The notes: generated from the letters alone by a model not told the origin. Counted from the stretch's first letter, positions 1-6,439 are shown. The stretch: 14,240 bases of DNA from Actinomycetes bacterium (GCA_023417775.1 JAEZEJ010000130.1:1-14240); one strand, 5' to 3'. Made by a program: numbers and translations.

Positions 1-40
1 CCCCCGGGGGGGGGGGGGGGGGGGCGGGGGGGGGGGGGGC
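1..40. other. Poly-G/C run, probable contig-end artefact
   Basis: The first 40 bases are five C followed by G, interrupted only by a single C at 25 and a final C at 40. Such a run is unlike the codon-structured sequence that begins at about base 41. It most likely reflects low-quality or two-colour-chemistry poly-G at the end of an assembled contig. The coding frame entering from the right should not be trusted inside it. Confidence 0.7.
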
Positions 41-289
41 GGCCCGCACCGTGGTGGGTTCGTCTTCCTCGAGTTCGACGTTCCGGTCGAGGTAGCCGAT
101 CTGGATGAGGACGTGCATGGTGGTCTCCTTCGGTTTGAGTGGGGCAACGGGGAGCCCCGGCGGCGGGGGCACCTGAAAGCGCGCGAGGGGTCGGTAGCGT
201 GGGCCGGGCTCGCCGCAACGAGCGCACCGCGACATGGATGGCGGTGCCCCGTCCGGCGTGTGACCGAACAGGTGGCAGAGGAGGTTCAC
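1..289 (-). CDS. Small zinc-finger-like phage protein, partial at window edge
   Basis: The frame opens at GTG 289, which overlaps the upstream stop (GTGA), and stays open to the window edge. The N-terminal part has the look of a common actinophage small metal-binding protein: CHLFGH at residues 5-10, then CARCGEPG around residues 22-29, giving a C-x-x-C pair preceded by Cys and His. After a proline-rich stretch the same frame contains ATG at 118, preceded by a good ribosome site (AAGGAG), beginning MHVLIQIGYLDRNVELEEDE. Either this is one longer protein, or the zinc protein is followed by a second gene and the separating stop was lost to an error. The last reliable codon is near base 41. Function unknown; a nucleic-acid or protein-binding role is only a guess. 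Confidence 0.5.
   Translation of the reverse strand, partial: MNLLCHLFGHTPDGAPPSMSRCARCGEPGPRYRPLARFQVPPPPGLPVAPLKPKETTMHVLIQIGYLDRNVELEEDEPTTVRAAPPPPAPPPPPPG
120..131 (-). promoter_or_regulatory. Strong ribosome-binding site before internal ATG 118
   Basis: On the minus strand GAAGGAGACCACC precedes ATG at 118-116, with AAGGAG at optimal distance. It resembles the ribosome sites before the starts at 1186 and 2170. It suggests that a separate last gene starts at 118 (product beginning MHVLIQIGYL), although no in-frame stop separates it from the frame opened at 289. Confidence 0.5.
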
Positions 290-471
290 GGCTTCCCTCC
301 GAGCGCGTCACGGAACCAGCGGCGCAACTGCTCCTTGACGTCGGCGGCCTCATCGTTCGAGACGCCGCACCGCTCACATGTGCACGGGATCGGTGTGCCA
401 CGGAACGCGCAATCGTCGCCGCTGCCGTCGCAGAGCCCGTCCGCACACCATCCGCAGACCGGGCCGCTCAT
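286..471 (-). CDS. Small Cys-rich protein, putative zinc finger
   Basis: A 61-residue product from ATG 471, whose first bases overlap the preceding stop (ATGA). It is rich in cysteine in its first half: CGWC at 6-9, Cys 14, Cys 21, and CTCERC at 30-35. These could bind one or two zinc ions. The second half is a short charged helix (EEAADVKEQLRRWF-like) ending in a basic tail. Its own stop overlaps the next gene's GTG. The codon structure and tight coupling make it a real gene. I do not recognise the family; small zinc-binding proteins of this kind are frequent in actinophage early operons and mostly uncharacterised. Confidence 0.7.
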   Translation of the reverse strand: MSGPVCGWCADGLCDGSGDDCAFRGTPIPCTCERCGVSNDEAADVKEQLRRWFRDALGGKP

Positions 472-896
472 GACGCACTCCGGTCGGGGATCGGCAGGCC
501 GAGGTCGCGGCGTGCGTCGTCGGCGACGGCTCGCATGTGTTCGAGGTCTTCGTCGAGGGTGCGGAGCACGCGCGCGTTCCTCGTCGGGATCGTGATGGAC
601 ACGGTGGAGAAGAGGCCGGACAAGATCGTGTCGATGTCGTACTCGGCGAGGATGTTGAACGGCAGCACGAGGTCGTCGATGATGACGCGGCCGCGAGGGT
701 GGTCGATGGTGATGTTCTCGACGGCGAACGGAGGGTTGTCGGTGGACGACGGCGGGGCGGGGATCGGCTCGAACACGACGTCTCGTCGCCGGGCGCGGTG
801 CCGGCGAAGCCTGTCGGGCACGAGGACCACGAGCCAACCGATCGCGATCACGGCCAAGAACATGATGGCGAGGCGTAGATCCTCCGCGCCGCTCAC
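468..896 (-). CDS. Single-pass membrane protein of unknown function
   Basis: The 142-residue product starts at GTG 896 (GTGA overlap with the upstream stop). Residues ~10-28 form one hydrophobic helix (IMFLAVIAIGWLVVLV) followed directly by an Arg/His-rich segment, which predicts a short N-terminal anchor with the basic side and the rest of the protein in the cytoplasm. The remainder (about 40-142) is soluble, with a Pro/Ser linker, a beta-rich middle (ENITIDHPRGRVIIDDLVLP) and an acidic C-terminal helix. No catalytic motif is visible. An alternative start is the ATG at residue 12, but that would begin inside the membrane helix. Unknown phage protein. Confidence 0.7.
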   Translation of the reverse strand: MSGAEDLRLAIMFLAVIAIGWLVVLVPDRLRRHRARRRDVVFEPIPAPPSSTDNPPFAVENITIDHPRGRVIIDDLVLPFNILAEYDIDTILSGLFSTVSITIPTRNARVLRTLDEDLEHMRAVADDARRDLGLPIPDRSAS

Positions 897-1186
897 TGCT
901 CGGCTCCTTCATCGCCACCCGGCGTCGCCTGCACGGGGAGCGCGTACAGGTGCCACACGAACCCGTCCGGGCCAGGCGACGTCGCCAGATGCTCCGCGCC
1001 GGACGGGATCTGCTCGCCCGCCTGGAACGCGGTCACCCGCGTGGTTGTCGGCTCGGTCTCGTCGCACTCCTCGATCCACACGAGCAGTGCCCAGTTCGCG
1101 CGCTCGGTGTGGAGGACTCGGCCGGCGACGATGATCTCGTGCTCGTGGCCGTCGATGGGGATCGAGATCTTGGTGACGGTCTTCAC
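893..1186 (-). CDS. Conserved-looking phage protein of unknown function
   Basis: A 97-residue product from GTG 1186, overlapping the upstream stop (GTGA) and preceded by a strong ribosome site, GAAGGAGAACCCCG, which fixes the start. The sequence begins with beta-strand-like text (TVTKISIPIDGHEHEIIVAG), then a Trp-containing acidic patch, and ends in an acidic Gly/Glu tail. It is predicted cytoplasmic, with no membrane helix or metal motif. Its place in the coupled early operon is the only functional clue. I do not recognise the family. Confidence 0.7.
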   Translation of the reverse strand: MKTVTKISIPIDGHEHEIIVAGRVLHTERANWALLVWIEECDETEPTTTRVTAFQAGEQIPSGAEHLATSPGPDGFVWHLYALPVQATPGGDEGAEQ

Positions 1187-1344
1187 CGGGGTTCTCCTTC
1201 GAACGAGTAGATGGATGCTTCGAGACCTTCGAGGATCAGGCCGGCGCCGGTGCGCGCGAGGGTTTCCATCACGCGCAGCAGGTCAGCGTCGGAAGGGACC
1301 TCGACGCTGAGTGAGACTCGGCGGGGCTCGCGGTCTTCGCTCAT
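1183..1344 (-). CDS. Small protein of unknown function (53 aa)
   Basis: The product starts at ATG 1344, sharing ATGA with the stop of the J-domain gene, and ends in a GTGA overlap with the next gene. It is a short charged N-terminus followed by one predicted strand (RRVSLSVEVP) and an amphipathic helix (SDADLLRVMETLARTGAGLI). The strand-helix pattern is compatible with a tiny alpha/beta fold or a dimerising subunit. There is no recognisable motif. It is accepted as real because both ends are locked into the overlap chain and codon third positions are GC-rich as in neighbours. Confidence 0.65.
   Translation of the reverse strand: MSEDREPRRVSLSVEVPSDADLLRVMETLARTGAGLILEGLEASIYSFEGEPR
1190..1202 (-). 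promoter_or_regulatory. Strong ribosome-binding site for the gene at 1186
   Basis: Minus-strand GAAGGAGAACCCCG lies immediately upstream of GTG 1186. The 18-base segment containing it differs by one base from the one before the start at 2170. It selects GTG 1186 as the start. Confidence 0.6.
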
Positions 1345-1988
1345 CGACCGATCCCCAAAACTCGGGCGGCTTCTTCCACGGCGTCCCACGCGGTGCGGTC
1401 GCCGCCGTGGCGGTCAGGGTGCGCGGCCGCGCGGGCTCGGCGATACGCGAGCTGCGCGCTCTCGCGGTCCCGCGAGCTCCAATCGCTCGGCTGGTAGTCG
1501 TCGATGACGTATACGGCCTGCTCGCGCGTCATGCCGCCCATCGGAGTCGCACCAGATCCGGCGCCGAGCTCCTTGAAGCCCGCGTACTGCTTGCCGGCCG
1601 TGGCCCCGTACCGATCGACCGCCCGAAGCGACTCCAAAGTCTTCGCGATCGCGCGTACGTTGATCTGCCAGTCCGGGGGATCGTCGGAGTAGATGCCGAC
1701 GTATTGGTCGCAGGTGTACGACATCGGACCGTGCTTTGACAGGAACGAGAGCCGCACTCCGGGATGCTCCACACGGGCGCGGGACCTGAGCATCCCGTCA
1801 CGACGCAGATCGCCCGCTGTGACTGCCAGTTCGAGGACGATGTCTTTCCCGTCCAGGTGGCCGAGCTCGCGGTTCAGCAGCTTGAGCGTGTCTGACCAGG
1901 AGGACCGGAATGGGTTGCCGCCGCGCTGGAACTTCGGTGTGTGGAAGATCGTGAGGTCATCGAGGGGACGGATCGTGTACGTGGTCAT
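1341..1988 (-). CDS. Phage J-domain (DnaJ-like) protein
   Basis: A 215-residue product from ATG 1988 (ATGA overlap). Residues 1-125 form an unrecognised alpha/beta region. The C-terminal ~45 residues read as a minimal J-domain: helix II AQLAYRRARAAA, the diagnostic HPD at 190-192, then DRHGGD and a helix III WDAVEEAARVLG. J-domains stimulate ATP hydrolysis by Hsp70 (DnaK), so the protein probably recruits the host chaperone, for example to remodel a replication complex; that role is inference. J-domain proteins recur in actinophage early regions. Unlike DnaJ the J-domain is at the C-terminus, with no Gly/Phe region or zinc centre. The N-terminal domain presumably sets the target. Confidence 0.75.
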   Translation of the reverse strand: MTTYTIRPLDDLTIFHTPKFQRGGNPFRSSWSDTLKLLNRELGHLDGKDIVLELAVTAGDLRRDGMLRSRARVEHPGVRLSFLSKHGPMSYTCDQYVGIYSDDPPDWQINVRAIAKTLESLRAVDRYGATAGKQYAGFKELGAGSGATPMGGMTREQAVYVIDDYQPSDWSSRDRESAQLAYRRARAAAHPDRHGGDRTAWDAVEEAARVLGIGR

Positions 1989-2170
1989 CGGATCAGCACC
2001 CACGCGACGGCCAGCGCGACGGTGATAAGCAGCCATCGGAGGACCGGCAGCTGTCGGGCCACGTTCGCCCGCTGGGCCGCGAGCAGCATCGCGGCGTTCA
2101 TCAGCGTGAGCACGCCGGCCGCGATGGTCAGCACGAGCACGATGTCGGTAAGGCGGTCAGGGACGGTCAT
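1985..2170 (-). CDS. Small two-helix membrane protein
   Basis: A 61-residue product. ATG 2170 is chosen because it follows a strong ribosome site (GAAGGAGAACCCCG). It overlaps the end of the winged-helix gene by 14 bases. Two hydrophobic helices are visible: residues ~10-33 (IVLVLTIAAGVLTLMNAAML) and ~42-60 (LRWLLITVALAVAWVLI), joined by a short basic loop. It is therefore a predicted hairpin membrane protein with little outside the bilayer. Function unknown; superinfection exclusion is one possibility for such a phage protein, without direct evidence here. Confidence 0.7.
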   Translation of the reverse strand: MTVPDRLTDIVLVLTIAAGVLTLMNAAMLLAAQRANVARQLPVLRWLLITVALAVAWVLIR

Positions 2171-2582
2171 CGGGGTTCTCCTTCGTTGGTCTCTCATCGG
2201 GATCGAGCAGCCCAGGCCACTCGAGGAAGTCAGGCGGCACCGTCAGCCGATAGGTGTCCGCCTTCTCGCGGGACCGCTGCGCATGGGTCCGCTCGAGCAG
2301 CCCCAGCTCGATCAGCTGCTTCCGGTTCCGCTCGACTGTCCGCGTGCTGCACCGCAGCACCCGCGCCACCCGCTTGTCCCCGGGCCGGACCTCGGTGCCG
2401 TCCTGGTCGGCGTAGGTGCCGAGCGTCATCGCCAGCAGCCGCAGCGGCGTCGACAGCGGAGCGCGCCGCAGCATCCGCTCCCACGTGAACCGGTCCACGA
2501 TGAGGTTCCCCGCGGGGGTCAGTTCTCCGGTGGTCTTCGGCACGGCGGTCAGATGTCCTCTACTGCGAGCGGGGGCGGTCAT
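2157..2582 (-). CDS. Winged-helix DNA-binding protein, possible replication initiator
   Basis: A 141-residue product from ATG 2582 (ATGA overlap). Residues ~44-112 look like a helix-turn-helix with wing: a helix PLRLLAMTLGTYAD, then DKRVARVLRCSTRTVERNRKQLIELGLLER, where CSTRTVERNRKQL is the recognition helix, then a strand DTYRLTVP. The arrangement resembles helix-turn-helix domains of actinophage and actinobacterial plasmid replication proteins, and of DnaD/RepA-like proteins. The tail (120-141) is acidic/Pro-rich and could contact a partner. Position late in the early operon after recombination and methylation genes fits replication initiation or operon regulation. No helicase gene is in the window. 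Confidence 0.65.
   Translation of the reverse strand: MTAPARSRGHLTAVPKTTGELTPAGNLIVDRFTWERMLRRAPLSTPLRLLAMTLGTYADQDGTEVRPGDKRVARVLRCSTRTVERNRKQLIELGLLERTHAQRSREKADTYRLTVPPDFLEWPGLLDPDERPTKENPDDRP
2176..2188 (-). promoter_or_regulatory. Strong ribosome-binding site for the gene at 2170
   Basis: Minus-strand CGAAGGAGAACCCCG precedes ATG 2170 inside the end of the upstream gene. This allows independent loading rather than only termination-reinitiation, and decides the start of the small membrane protein. Confidence 0.6.
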
Positions 2583-2884
2583 GCTGGCGTGTCCTCGGGT
2601 CTCTCGCGCCAGCCGATCGTGAACGGGCCGAGCTCGGCCGAGTTGGCCTCGGCCAGCACCCGGGCGGCACGGACGGCGGTCTGCAGCTGTATGCCTTCGC
2701 GGACGAGCAGCACGAGCACGGCGATGACGCGCACCTCGTCGGTCGAATAGACGAGGCGGTGCCCGGTGCCGGCGCGGTCGTTGAGGGCGTGGACGTATCC
2801 GGCGGCGGTCCAGTAGTAGAGCTGTCGGTGGCTGGCGCCGGTCGCTTCGAGGACATCACCCGCGGTGATCGCGTGAGAGCGCAT
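2579..2884 (-). CDS. MerR-like helix-turn-helix protein
   Basis: A 101-residue product from ATG 2884 (TGATG overlap with the methyltransferase stop); GTG 2887, one codon upstream, is an alternative. Residues 6-55 match a MerR-type DNA-binding head: ITAGDVLEATGASHRQLYYW, then a wing ending in HRLVYSTDEVRVI. Residues ~53-80 form a helix (VIAVLVLLVREGIQLQTAVR) like the dimerisation helix of MerR proteins. No effector-binding domain or metal-binding Cys follows. A DNA-binding regulator or accessory factor is likely; its target is unknown. Confidence 0.65.
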   Translation of the reverse strand: MRSHAITAGDVLEATGASHRQLYYWTAAGYVHALNDRAGTGHRLVYSTDEVRVIAVLVLLVREGIQLQTAVRAARVLAEANSAELGPFTIGWRERPEDTPA

Positions 2885-3447
2885 CACGACTTACCGCCCC
2901 CGAACAAGCCGCCGGGTGGCACAGCGCCCACGGTCCAGGTCTTGCGTTCCCAGATCGCGAGAACGCATCCGAAGGGTGGGCGGTTGTTGGGGCCGATGGC
3001 GGTCTGCCCTGGCTTGAGGAACCGCATCCGGCCGGGCAGGAATTCGACGCGGAGAGGTGATCCGGGCTGGTCACGGTAGGGCTCGATGTACAGCTGCCAC
3101 CACTGTTGCTCAGTGCGGTTCGCGGGGAGGAGCATCACCACGGTGGCGTCGACGTGCTCAGCCCATGCTTTGCGGACCCAAGGTGCGATATCGGAATAAG
3201 GCGGGTTGCACCAGACGGTCTCGCCGGACCACGACTCGGCTAGTCCGTTGCTCTGGCGGTCGTAGTAGCGCTCGCACTTCGTGTTGTGGGCAGCAGCGGC
3301 AACATCGATCGTGAACGGCCAGCGCTCGGCGAAGCGCGCGAAGTCGATCGGGTGCGTGGCTCGATCATCGATCGCGTCGGTCTTGTCCCAGCGTCGATTC
3401 TGCGTCTGCTGCGGGTGCGCCTCGGCCGGCCGCCCAACGAGGCTCAT
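2884..3447 (-). CDS. Dam-type phage DNA N6-adenine methyltransferase
   Basis: A 187-residue product from ATG 3447 (ATGA overlap). It matches the short phage N6-adenine methyltransferase family: a segment FTIDVAAAAHNTKCERYYD at ~45-63, the catalytic NPPY at 81-84 within VWCNPPYSDIAPWV, and a later hydrophobic strand VVMLLPANRTEQQWW (103-117). NPPY binds the flipped adenine. The product should transfer a methyl group from S-adenosylmethionine to adenine-N6 in phage DNA. No restriction endonuclease is adjacent, so it is an orphan enzyme; protection from host restriction is the likely use. It lies two genes from the cytosine methyltransferase, with the DUF4406 gene between. Target sequence cannot be read from the protein. 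Confidence 0.85.
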   Translation of the reverse strand: MSLVGRPAEAHPQQTQNRRWDKTDAIDDRATHPIDFARFAERWPFTIDVAAAAHNTKCERYYDRQSNGLAESWSGETVWCNPPYSDIAPWVRKAWAEHVDATVVMLLPANRTEQQWWQLYIEPYRDQPGSPLRVEFLPGRMRFLKPGQTAIGPNNRPPFGCVLAIWERKTWTVGAVPPGGLFGGGKS

Positions 3448-3734
3448 CGGATTGCTCCTCGCACCGGGATGCCGAGATGCCCAGCGATCGCGGCCTCGAT
3501 CCGTGCACCACGCGAGCCGGTCCAGCCGGGAAGCATGAGAACCACCTCGGCGTCGGCGAGGTCACGCAGCGCGAGACGCATGTAGTCGGACCACTCGTAG
3601 CCGTCGATGAGGCCGTGACGGGCCGGGTTGATCGGCTCGTGGCCCTCGGCGAGCAACTGCTCGGCTGCCTTGTGGAATGCCGGCGAGTTGTACTCCGGGA
3701 TACCCGTCATTGGCCCGGCGATGTAGATCTTCAT
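3444..3734 (-). CDS. DUF4406 / deoxyribosyltransferase-like protein
   Basis: A 96-residue product. ATG 3734 is chosen because it overlaps the methyltransferase stop (ATGA) and starts with the family signature MKIYIAGPMTGIPEYN. Further signatures are AFHKAAEQLLAEGHEPINP at ~19-37, SDYMRLALRDLADAEVVLML at ~49-68, and GSRGARIEAAIAGHLGIPV near the end. In related nucleoside 2-deoxyribosyltransferases the glutamate of the last motif is the nucleophile; here RIEAAIA supplies it. Many phages carry such proteins and their substrate is generally unproven. Location between two DNA methyltransferases suggests nucleotide metabolism or DNA modification, as inference. Confidence 0.8.
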   Translation of the reverse strand: MKIYIAGPMTGIPEYNSPAFHKAAEQLLAEGHEPINPARHGLIDGYEWSDYMRLALRDLADAEVVLMLPGWTGSRGARIEAAIAGHLGIPVRGAIR

Positions 3735-5632
3735 GCGGCTCCCGCCCATGCTTCAAAGACGACGATGGTGAGGTCGCGGGACGATGGCGGCGTGACGGCG
3801 TTGCCGGCCATGCGCACTCGCTGTCGGCGCGTGCCGCGCCACAGGTAGCGCCGAGGGAACGCCATCCCCGCGGCGATCTCGTGCGGCTCGAACATGCGAA
3901 AGAGACAGTCGTCAACCAGCGCCTCGGCGGCCGCGATGTCACCGGGGGTGATGAGCGACTGGTGTCCGGCCGTCGTGAGGGTGCGCAGCGGCTCGTGGAC
4001 GGGGGTGGACATCTCGGCGCCGCCGTTGTTGTTCCGCATCACGAGGGCGTGCTTGTCGATCGTGGTGACCGTGCCGAGCGGTTCGGTGGTCGGCTTGGCG
4101 TGAGTGCTGCCCGAGTAGTACGGGGTCACGAGGCCGTAGGCGTCGCGGGTGGTGAGTGATCGCAGCGCCTCGTCGGTGGAGCGGGCGTCGTCATTCCAGG
4201 TGCCGCCGGCAGGGGTGACGAGGCCGTGGTGGTTGCCGCCAGCGGTGACGGTGCTCATCGGGTCGGTGGTCGAGCGGGCGTCAGAGGATCCGCCGCGCAG
4301 TTCGGCGACGAACGGCTGGACGAGAGCCTTGCCGGTGTCGTTGGCCGTGAGCGTCGACATGGGTTCGTCGAGACCTCGCGTGCGGTACTCGAACCGGCGA
4401 TCGAGTATGAACGGGAGCGTTGTCAGCGACATGTTGCCGCCGTTGGCCGTCATCGTCCGCAGGGGCTCGTCCGGCGTCGTCGTGTGCCGTCCCGGCGCGC
4501 CGCCCTCGATGCCGTAGTGGCGAGTGATGAGAGCGGTCTCCGAGCGGGTCGTCTGGGTCCGCATGGGCTCGTCGACCGGCCGCGCTGTCTTCCCGTCGCG
4601 GCCCTCCACGGGCACCGCGAGCGCCTTAGCCTCCGTGGTGTGCAGCGTCGTCAGGACCTCCTCGGCCGGCCGGACGCGGTAATAGCCATCCGGGCGGCCG
4701 TGGGCAGGGTGCTTCGGGTCGGCAGCGTCATAGGTGTTGCCGGCCGCCTCGACGACAGTGGGACGCCAGTAGCGGGCGATCCCCGCGGCGATCCGGCGGC
4801 GCGTCTTCTCCGCCAGTGGCTTGGGCCGGTCCCCGATCCTGGTGCCCGGGATAGACCAGTCGATCGCGGTCGCGGCGGGCAGCCACGCCGGCTCCACCTC
4901 GGTCCCGCACGAGCCGTGGACGTAGACGTACTGGGCCCGGTAGCGGCCCACCGTGCGGCCGGGCTTGAACGCCTGAGCCGCCTCGATCAGCTCGTCACAG
5001 CGGGTGCAGTAGGCGCGCGGGCGCAGCGCCTTGTCCAGGTCGGGGGCGCGGACGTCCTCGCGCCAGGCCACGATGTAGAGCCGGTCGCGGGACTGGGGCG
5101 CCGGGTCGCCGCCGAGCTGCGCGTGCATCGAGTTGAGCGAGACGACGCGGAACCGGTAGCCGAGCTTGCGGAGATCCTGCCGCCACACGTGCCAGGCGAG
5201 CCGGTACTTGGCCTGCATCGCGATGTCGACGACGTTCTCGACGATCACGTACTCGTAGCGGTGGTGCTCGACGAACCGCAGCACGTCGAACATCAGCAAC
5301 CGCGAGCGGGTCGCGGCGTCGTCCGACAGCGGGTCCTCGAACAGCCCTTCCTCGATCGCGGGGAGCTGCTTGCCGTTGCCCTGGGACCACTTCGTGCATT
5401 CCGGCGACGCCCACAGCATCGTCGTGCGGGGGAAGTAGCGAGGGTCTTCCAGGTGAAGGTCGACGCAGGCGTGGTCGGTGTTGGGGTGGTTCTCGTTATG
5501 GGTCTCGACGGCGAGCTGCCAGTGGTTCGCGGCGATCTTCACCGTCACACCACCGAGGTGGACCATGCCGACCGTGGCGCCGCCGGCACCGGCGAATAGA
5601 TCGGTGACGGTGAACTCGGATGAGGCTTTCAT
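3731..5632 (-). CDS. DNA C5-cytosine methyltransferase with tandem-repeat target region
   Basis: A 633-residue product from ATG 5632 (ATGA overlap). C5-methyltransferase motifs appear in order: SAM-binding DLFAGAGGA at 11-19; catalytic loop SPECTKWSQG with Cys79 (PEC instead of PPC); VIVENVVD at 129-136; QSRDRLYIVA at 180-189; and C-terminal RMAGNAVTPPSSRDL at ~607-621. C209-x-x-C212 and C242 could hold zinc. Residues 324-563, where the target-recognition region lies, hold eight imperfect repeats of 29-34 residues built around DEPLRTLTT...ALVTP. The enzyme is longer than typical ~330-430-residue members because of this insert. It should methylate cytosine in phage DNA; no partner endonuclease is seen. 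Specificity and repeat function are unknown. Confidence 0.9.
   Translation of the reverse strand: MKASSEFTVTDLFAGAGGATVGMVHLGGVTVKIAANHWQLAVETHNENHPNTDHACVDLHLEDPRYFPRTTMLWASPECTKWSQGNGKQLPAIEEGLFEDPLSDDAATRSRLLMFDVLRFVEHHRYEYVIVENVVDIAMQAKYRLAWHVWRQDLRKLGYRFRVVSLNSMHAQLGGDPAPQSRDRLYIVAWREDVRAPDLDKALRPRAYCTRCDELIEAAQAFKPGRTVGRYRAQYVYVHGSCGTEVEPAWLPAATAIDWSIPGTRIGDRPKPLAEKTRRRIAAGIARYWRPTVVEAAGNTYDAADPKHPAHGRPDGYYRVRPAEEVLTTLHTTEAKALAVPVEGRDGKTARPVDEPMRTQTTRSETALITRHYGIEGGAPGRHTTTPDEPLRTMTANGGNMSLTTLPFILDRRFEYRTRGLDEPMSTLTANDTGKALVQPFVAELRGGSSDARSTTDPMSTVTAGGNHHGLVTPAGGTWNDDARSTDEALRSLTTRDAYGLVTPYYSGSTHAKPTTEPLGTVTTIDKHALVMRNNNGGAEMSTPVHEPLRTLTTAGHQSLITPGDIAAAEALVDDCLFRMFEPHEIAAGMAFPRRYLWRGTRRQRVRMAGNAVTPPSSRDLTIVVFEAWAGAA
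3944..4663 (-). repeat. Eight ~30-34-codon repeats inside the cytosine methyltransferase
   Basis: At protein level, units begin near residues 324, 354, 388, 422, 456, 487, 516 and 546 (spacing 30, 34, 34, 34, 31, 29, 30). The shared core is (D/T/H)EP(L/M)(R/S)T(L/M/V)T(T/A) followed 6-9 residues later by (A/G/S)L(V/I)T. The first copy is the most degenerate. Nucleotide identity between units is low, so the expansion is old or under protein-level selection. Confidence 0.8.
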
Positions 5633-5973
5633 GCTGGCGTGGGGAACAAAGAGCGTCGGCCGAGATCCGGCAGCGTCAACGGTGACAGATCATTGAGAAG
5701 CACAGCGGTCGCCGCGGCACATGCACTCGCCGTCCGCGCCGTCGCGGCCAGGTCGGCATCCTCGGCCACCTGCTCCATCGCGCTGTTGAACACCGCGGCG
5801 TCCGTGACGGCCCACGACTCCACCACGTCACGCATCAGCTCGCGCAGATGCGCGACGTAGGGGTCACGCCCCCACACGCCGCAGGCGCGGCACCCGACGA
5901 TTCCGATGCGGCTGGTGGGGGAGTGGCCGTCGAGTAGCGCGACGAGCTCGTCTACGCGAGCGAGAGGCTTCAT
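5629..5973 (-). CDS. Unknown phage protein with a CxxC pair (114 aa)
   Basis: ATG 5973 is chosen because AAAGGG lies about 10 bases upstream and the preceding 25 bases are non-coding, the only true gap in the operon. The stop overlaps the cytosine methyltransferase start (ATGA). The protein starts with a helix (MKPLARVDELVALLDGH), has GCRACGVWG at 27-35 giving one C-x-x-C pair, and is largely helical (Ala/Leu-rich, 42-98). With only two cysteines in the motif it could bind metal as a dimer. I do not recognise the family; translational coupling suggests co-expression with the methyltransferase. Confidence 0.7.
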   Translation of the reverse strand: MKPLARVDELVALLDGHSPTSRIGIVGCRACGVWGRDPYVAHLRELMRDVVESWAVTDAAVFNSAMEQVAEDADLAATARTASACAAATAVLLNDLSPLTLPDLGRRSLFPTPA

Positions 5974-5998
5974 GGGTGGCCCTTTCGGACAGAGGTGG

Positions 5999-6439
5999 CT
6001 ATTCGGTGGTGGGGAGGGGCGCGATGCGGATCGCGGCGCCCTCGGTGCGGCCGTCCGGCGCATACCGCTTCCGGACGTTCAGCACGGCGGCCTGAGCGTC
6101 GTCGCGCCAGACGCCGGCATCAGTGAGCGCGTCACCGACTGCGCGGACGAGCTTGTCGGCGTCCGGCTTGGCGTCGCAGTAGACCGGCGGCGCGTCGTCG
6201 CGGAGCTGGTCAGCGAACCGGCCTGTGCGGTAGTGCCGTTTCGGCCGCTTGAGGAAGAACGTGACGGTGAGCCTGATCGGTCCGCCGAGCGGTTCGCCCT
6301 GGTAGTGCTCGCGGGCGGTCTGGACGATGTTGGCGCGCCAGCGACGCAGGGCGGCGGGGTCGTCGTCGATCAGGCGACCCCGCGCGATCTTCTTACTGCC
6401 CTGCGTCACCGGTGTGCCGTAGACGACGAACTCGATCAC
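5999..6439 (-). CDS. RusA-like Holliday junction resolvase
   Basis: A 146-residue product from GTG 6439 (GTGA overlap). It begins with the family strand FVVYGTPVTQGSKK and has a second strand IRLTVTFFLKRPKRHY (~55-70). The catalytic block is KPDADKLVRAVGDALTDAG at 91-109 followed by WRDDAQ (111-116). In RusA the conserved aspartates bind magnesium; D93, D95 and D113/D114 fit these positions. Length is close to RusA (~120 residues). The enzyme cuts four-way junctions as a dimer and here would act after the exonuclease/annealase pair encoded upstream, on recombination or replication intermediates of phage DNA. Confidence 0.85.
   Translation of the reverse strand: MIEFVVYGTPVTQGSKKIARGRLIDDDPAALRRWRANIVQTAREHYQGEPLGGPIRLTVTFFLKRPKRHYRTGRFADQLRDDAPPVYCDAKPDADKLVRAVGDALTDAGVWRDDAQAAVLNVRKRYAPDGRTEGAAIRIAPLPTTE

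Noticed and set aside
472..918. Upstream extension of the small Cys-rich gene
   Set aside because: Arg/Pro/His-rich shadow of the membrane-protein gene; ATG 471 overlaps the preceding stop.
139..1134. Plus-strand 331-codon open frame over the small genes at the left end
   Set aside because: Arg/Thr/Ser-rich shadow; the minus-strand genes below it are linked by exact start/stop overlaps.
4226..5599. Long plus-strand open frame (457 codons) opposite the cytosine methyltransferase
   Set aside because: Arg/Val/Gly-rich translation typical of the antisense of a GC-rich gene; the minus strand carries all methyltransferase motifs.
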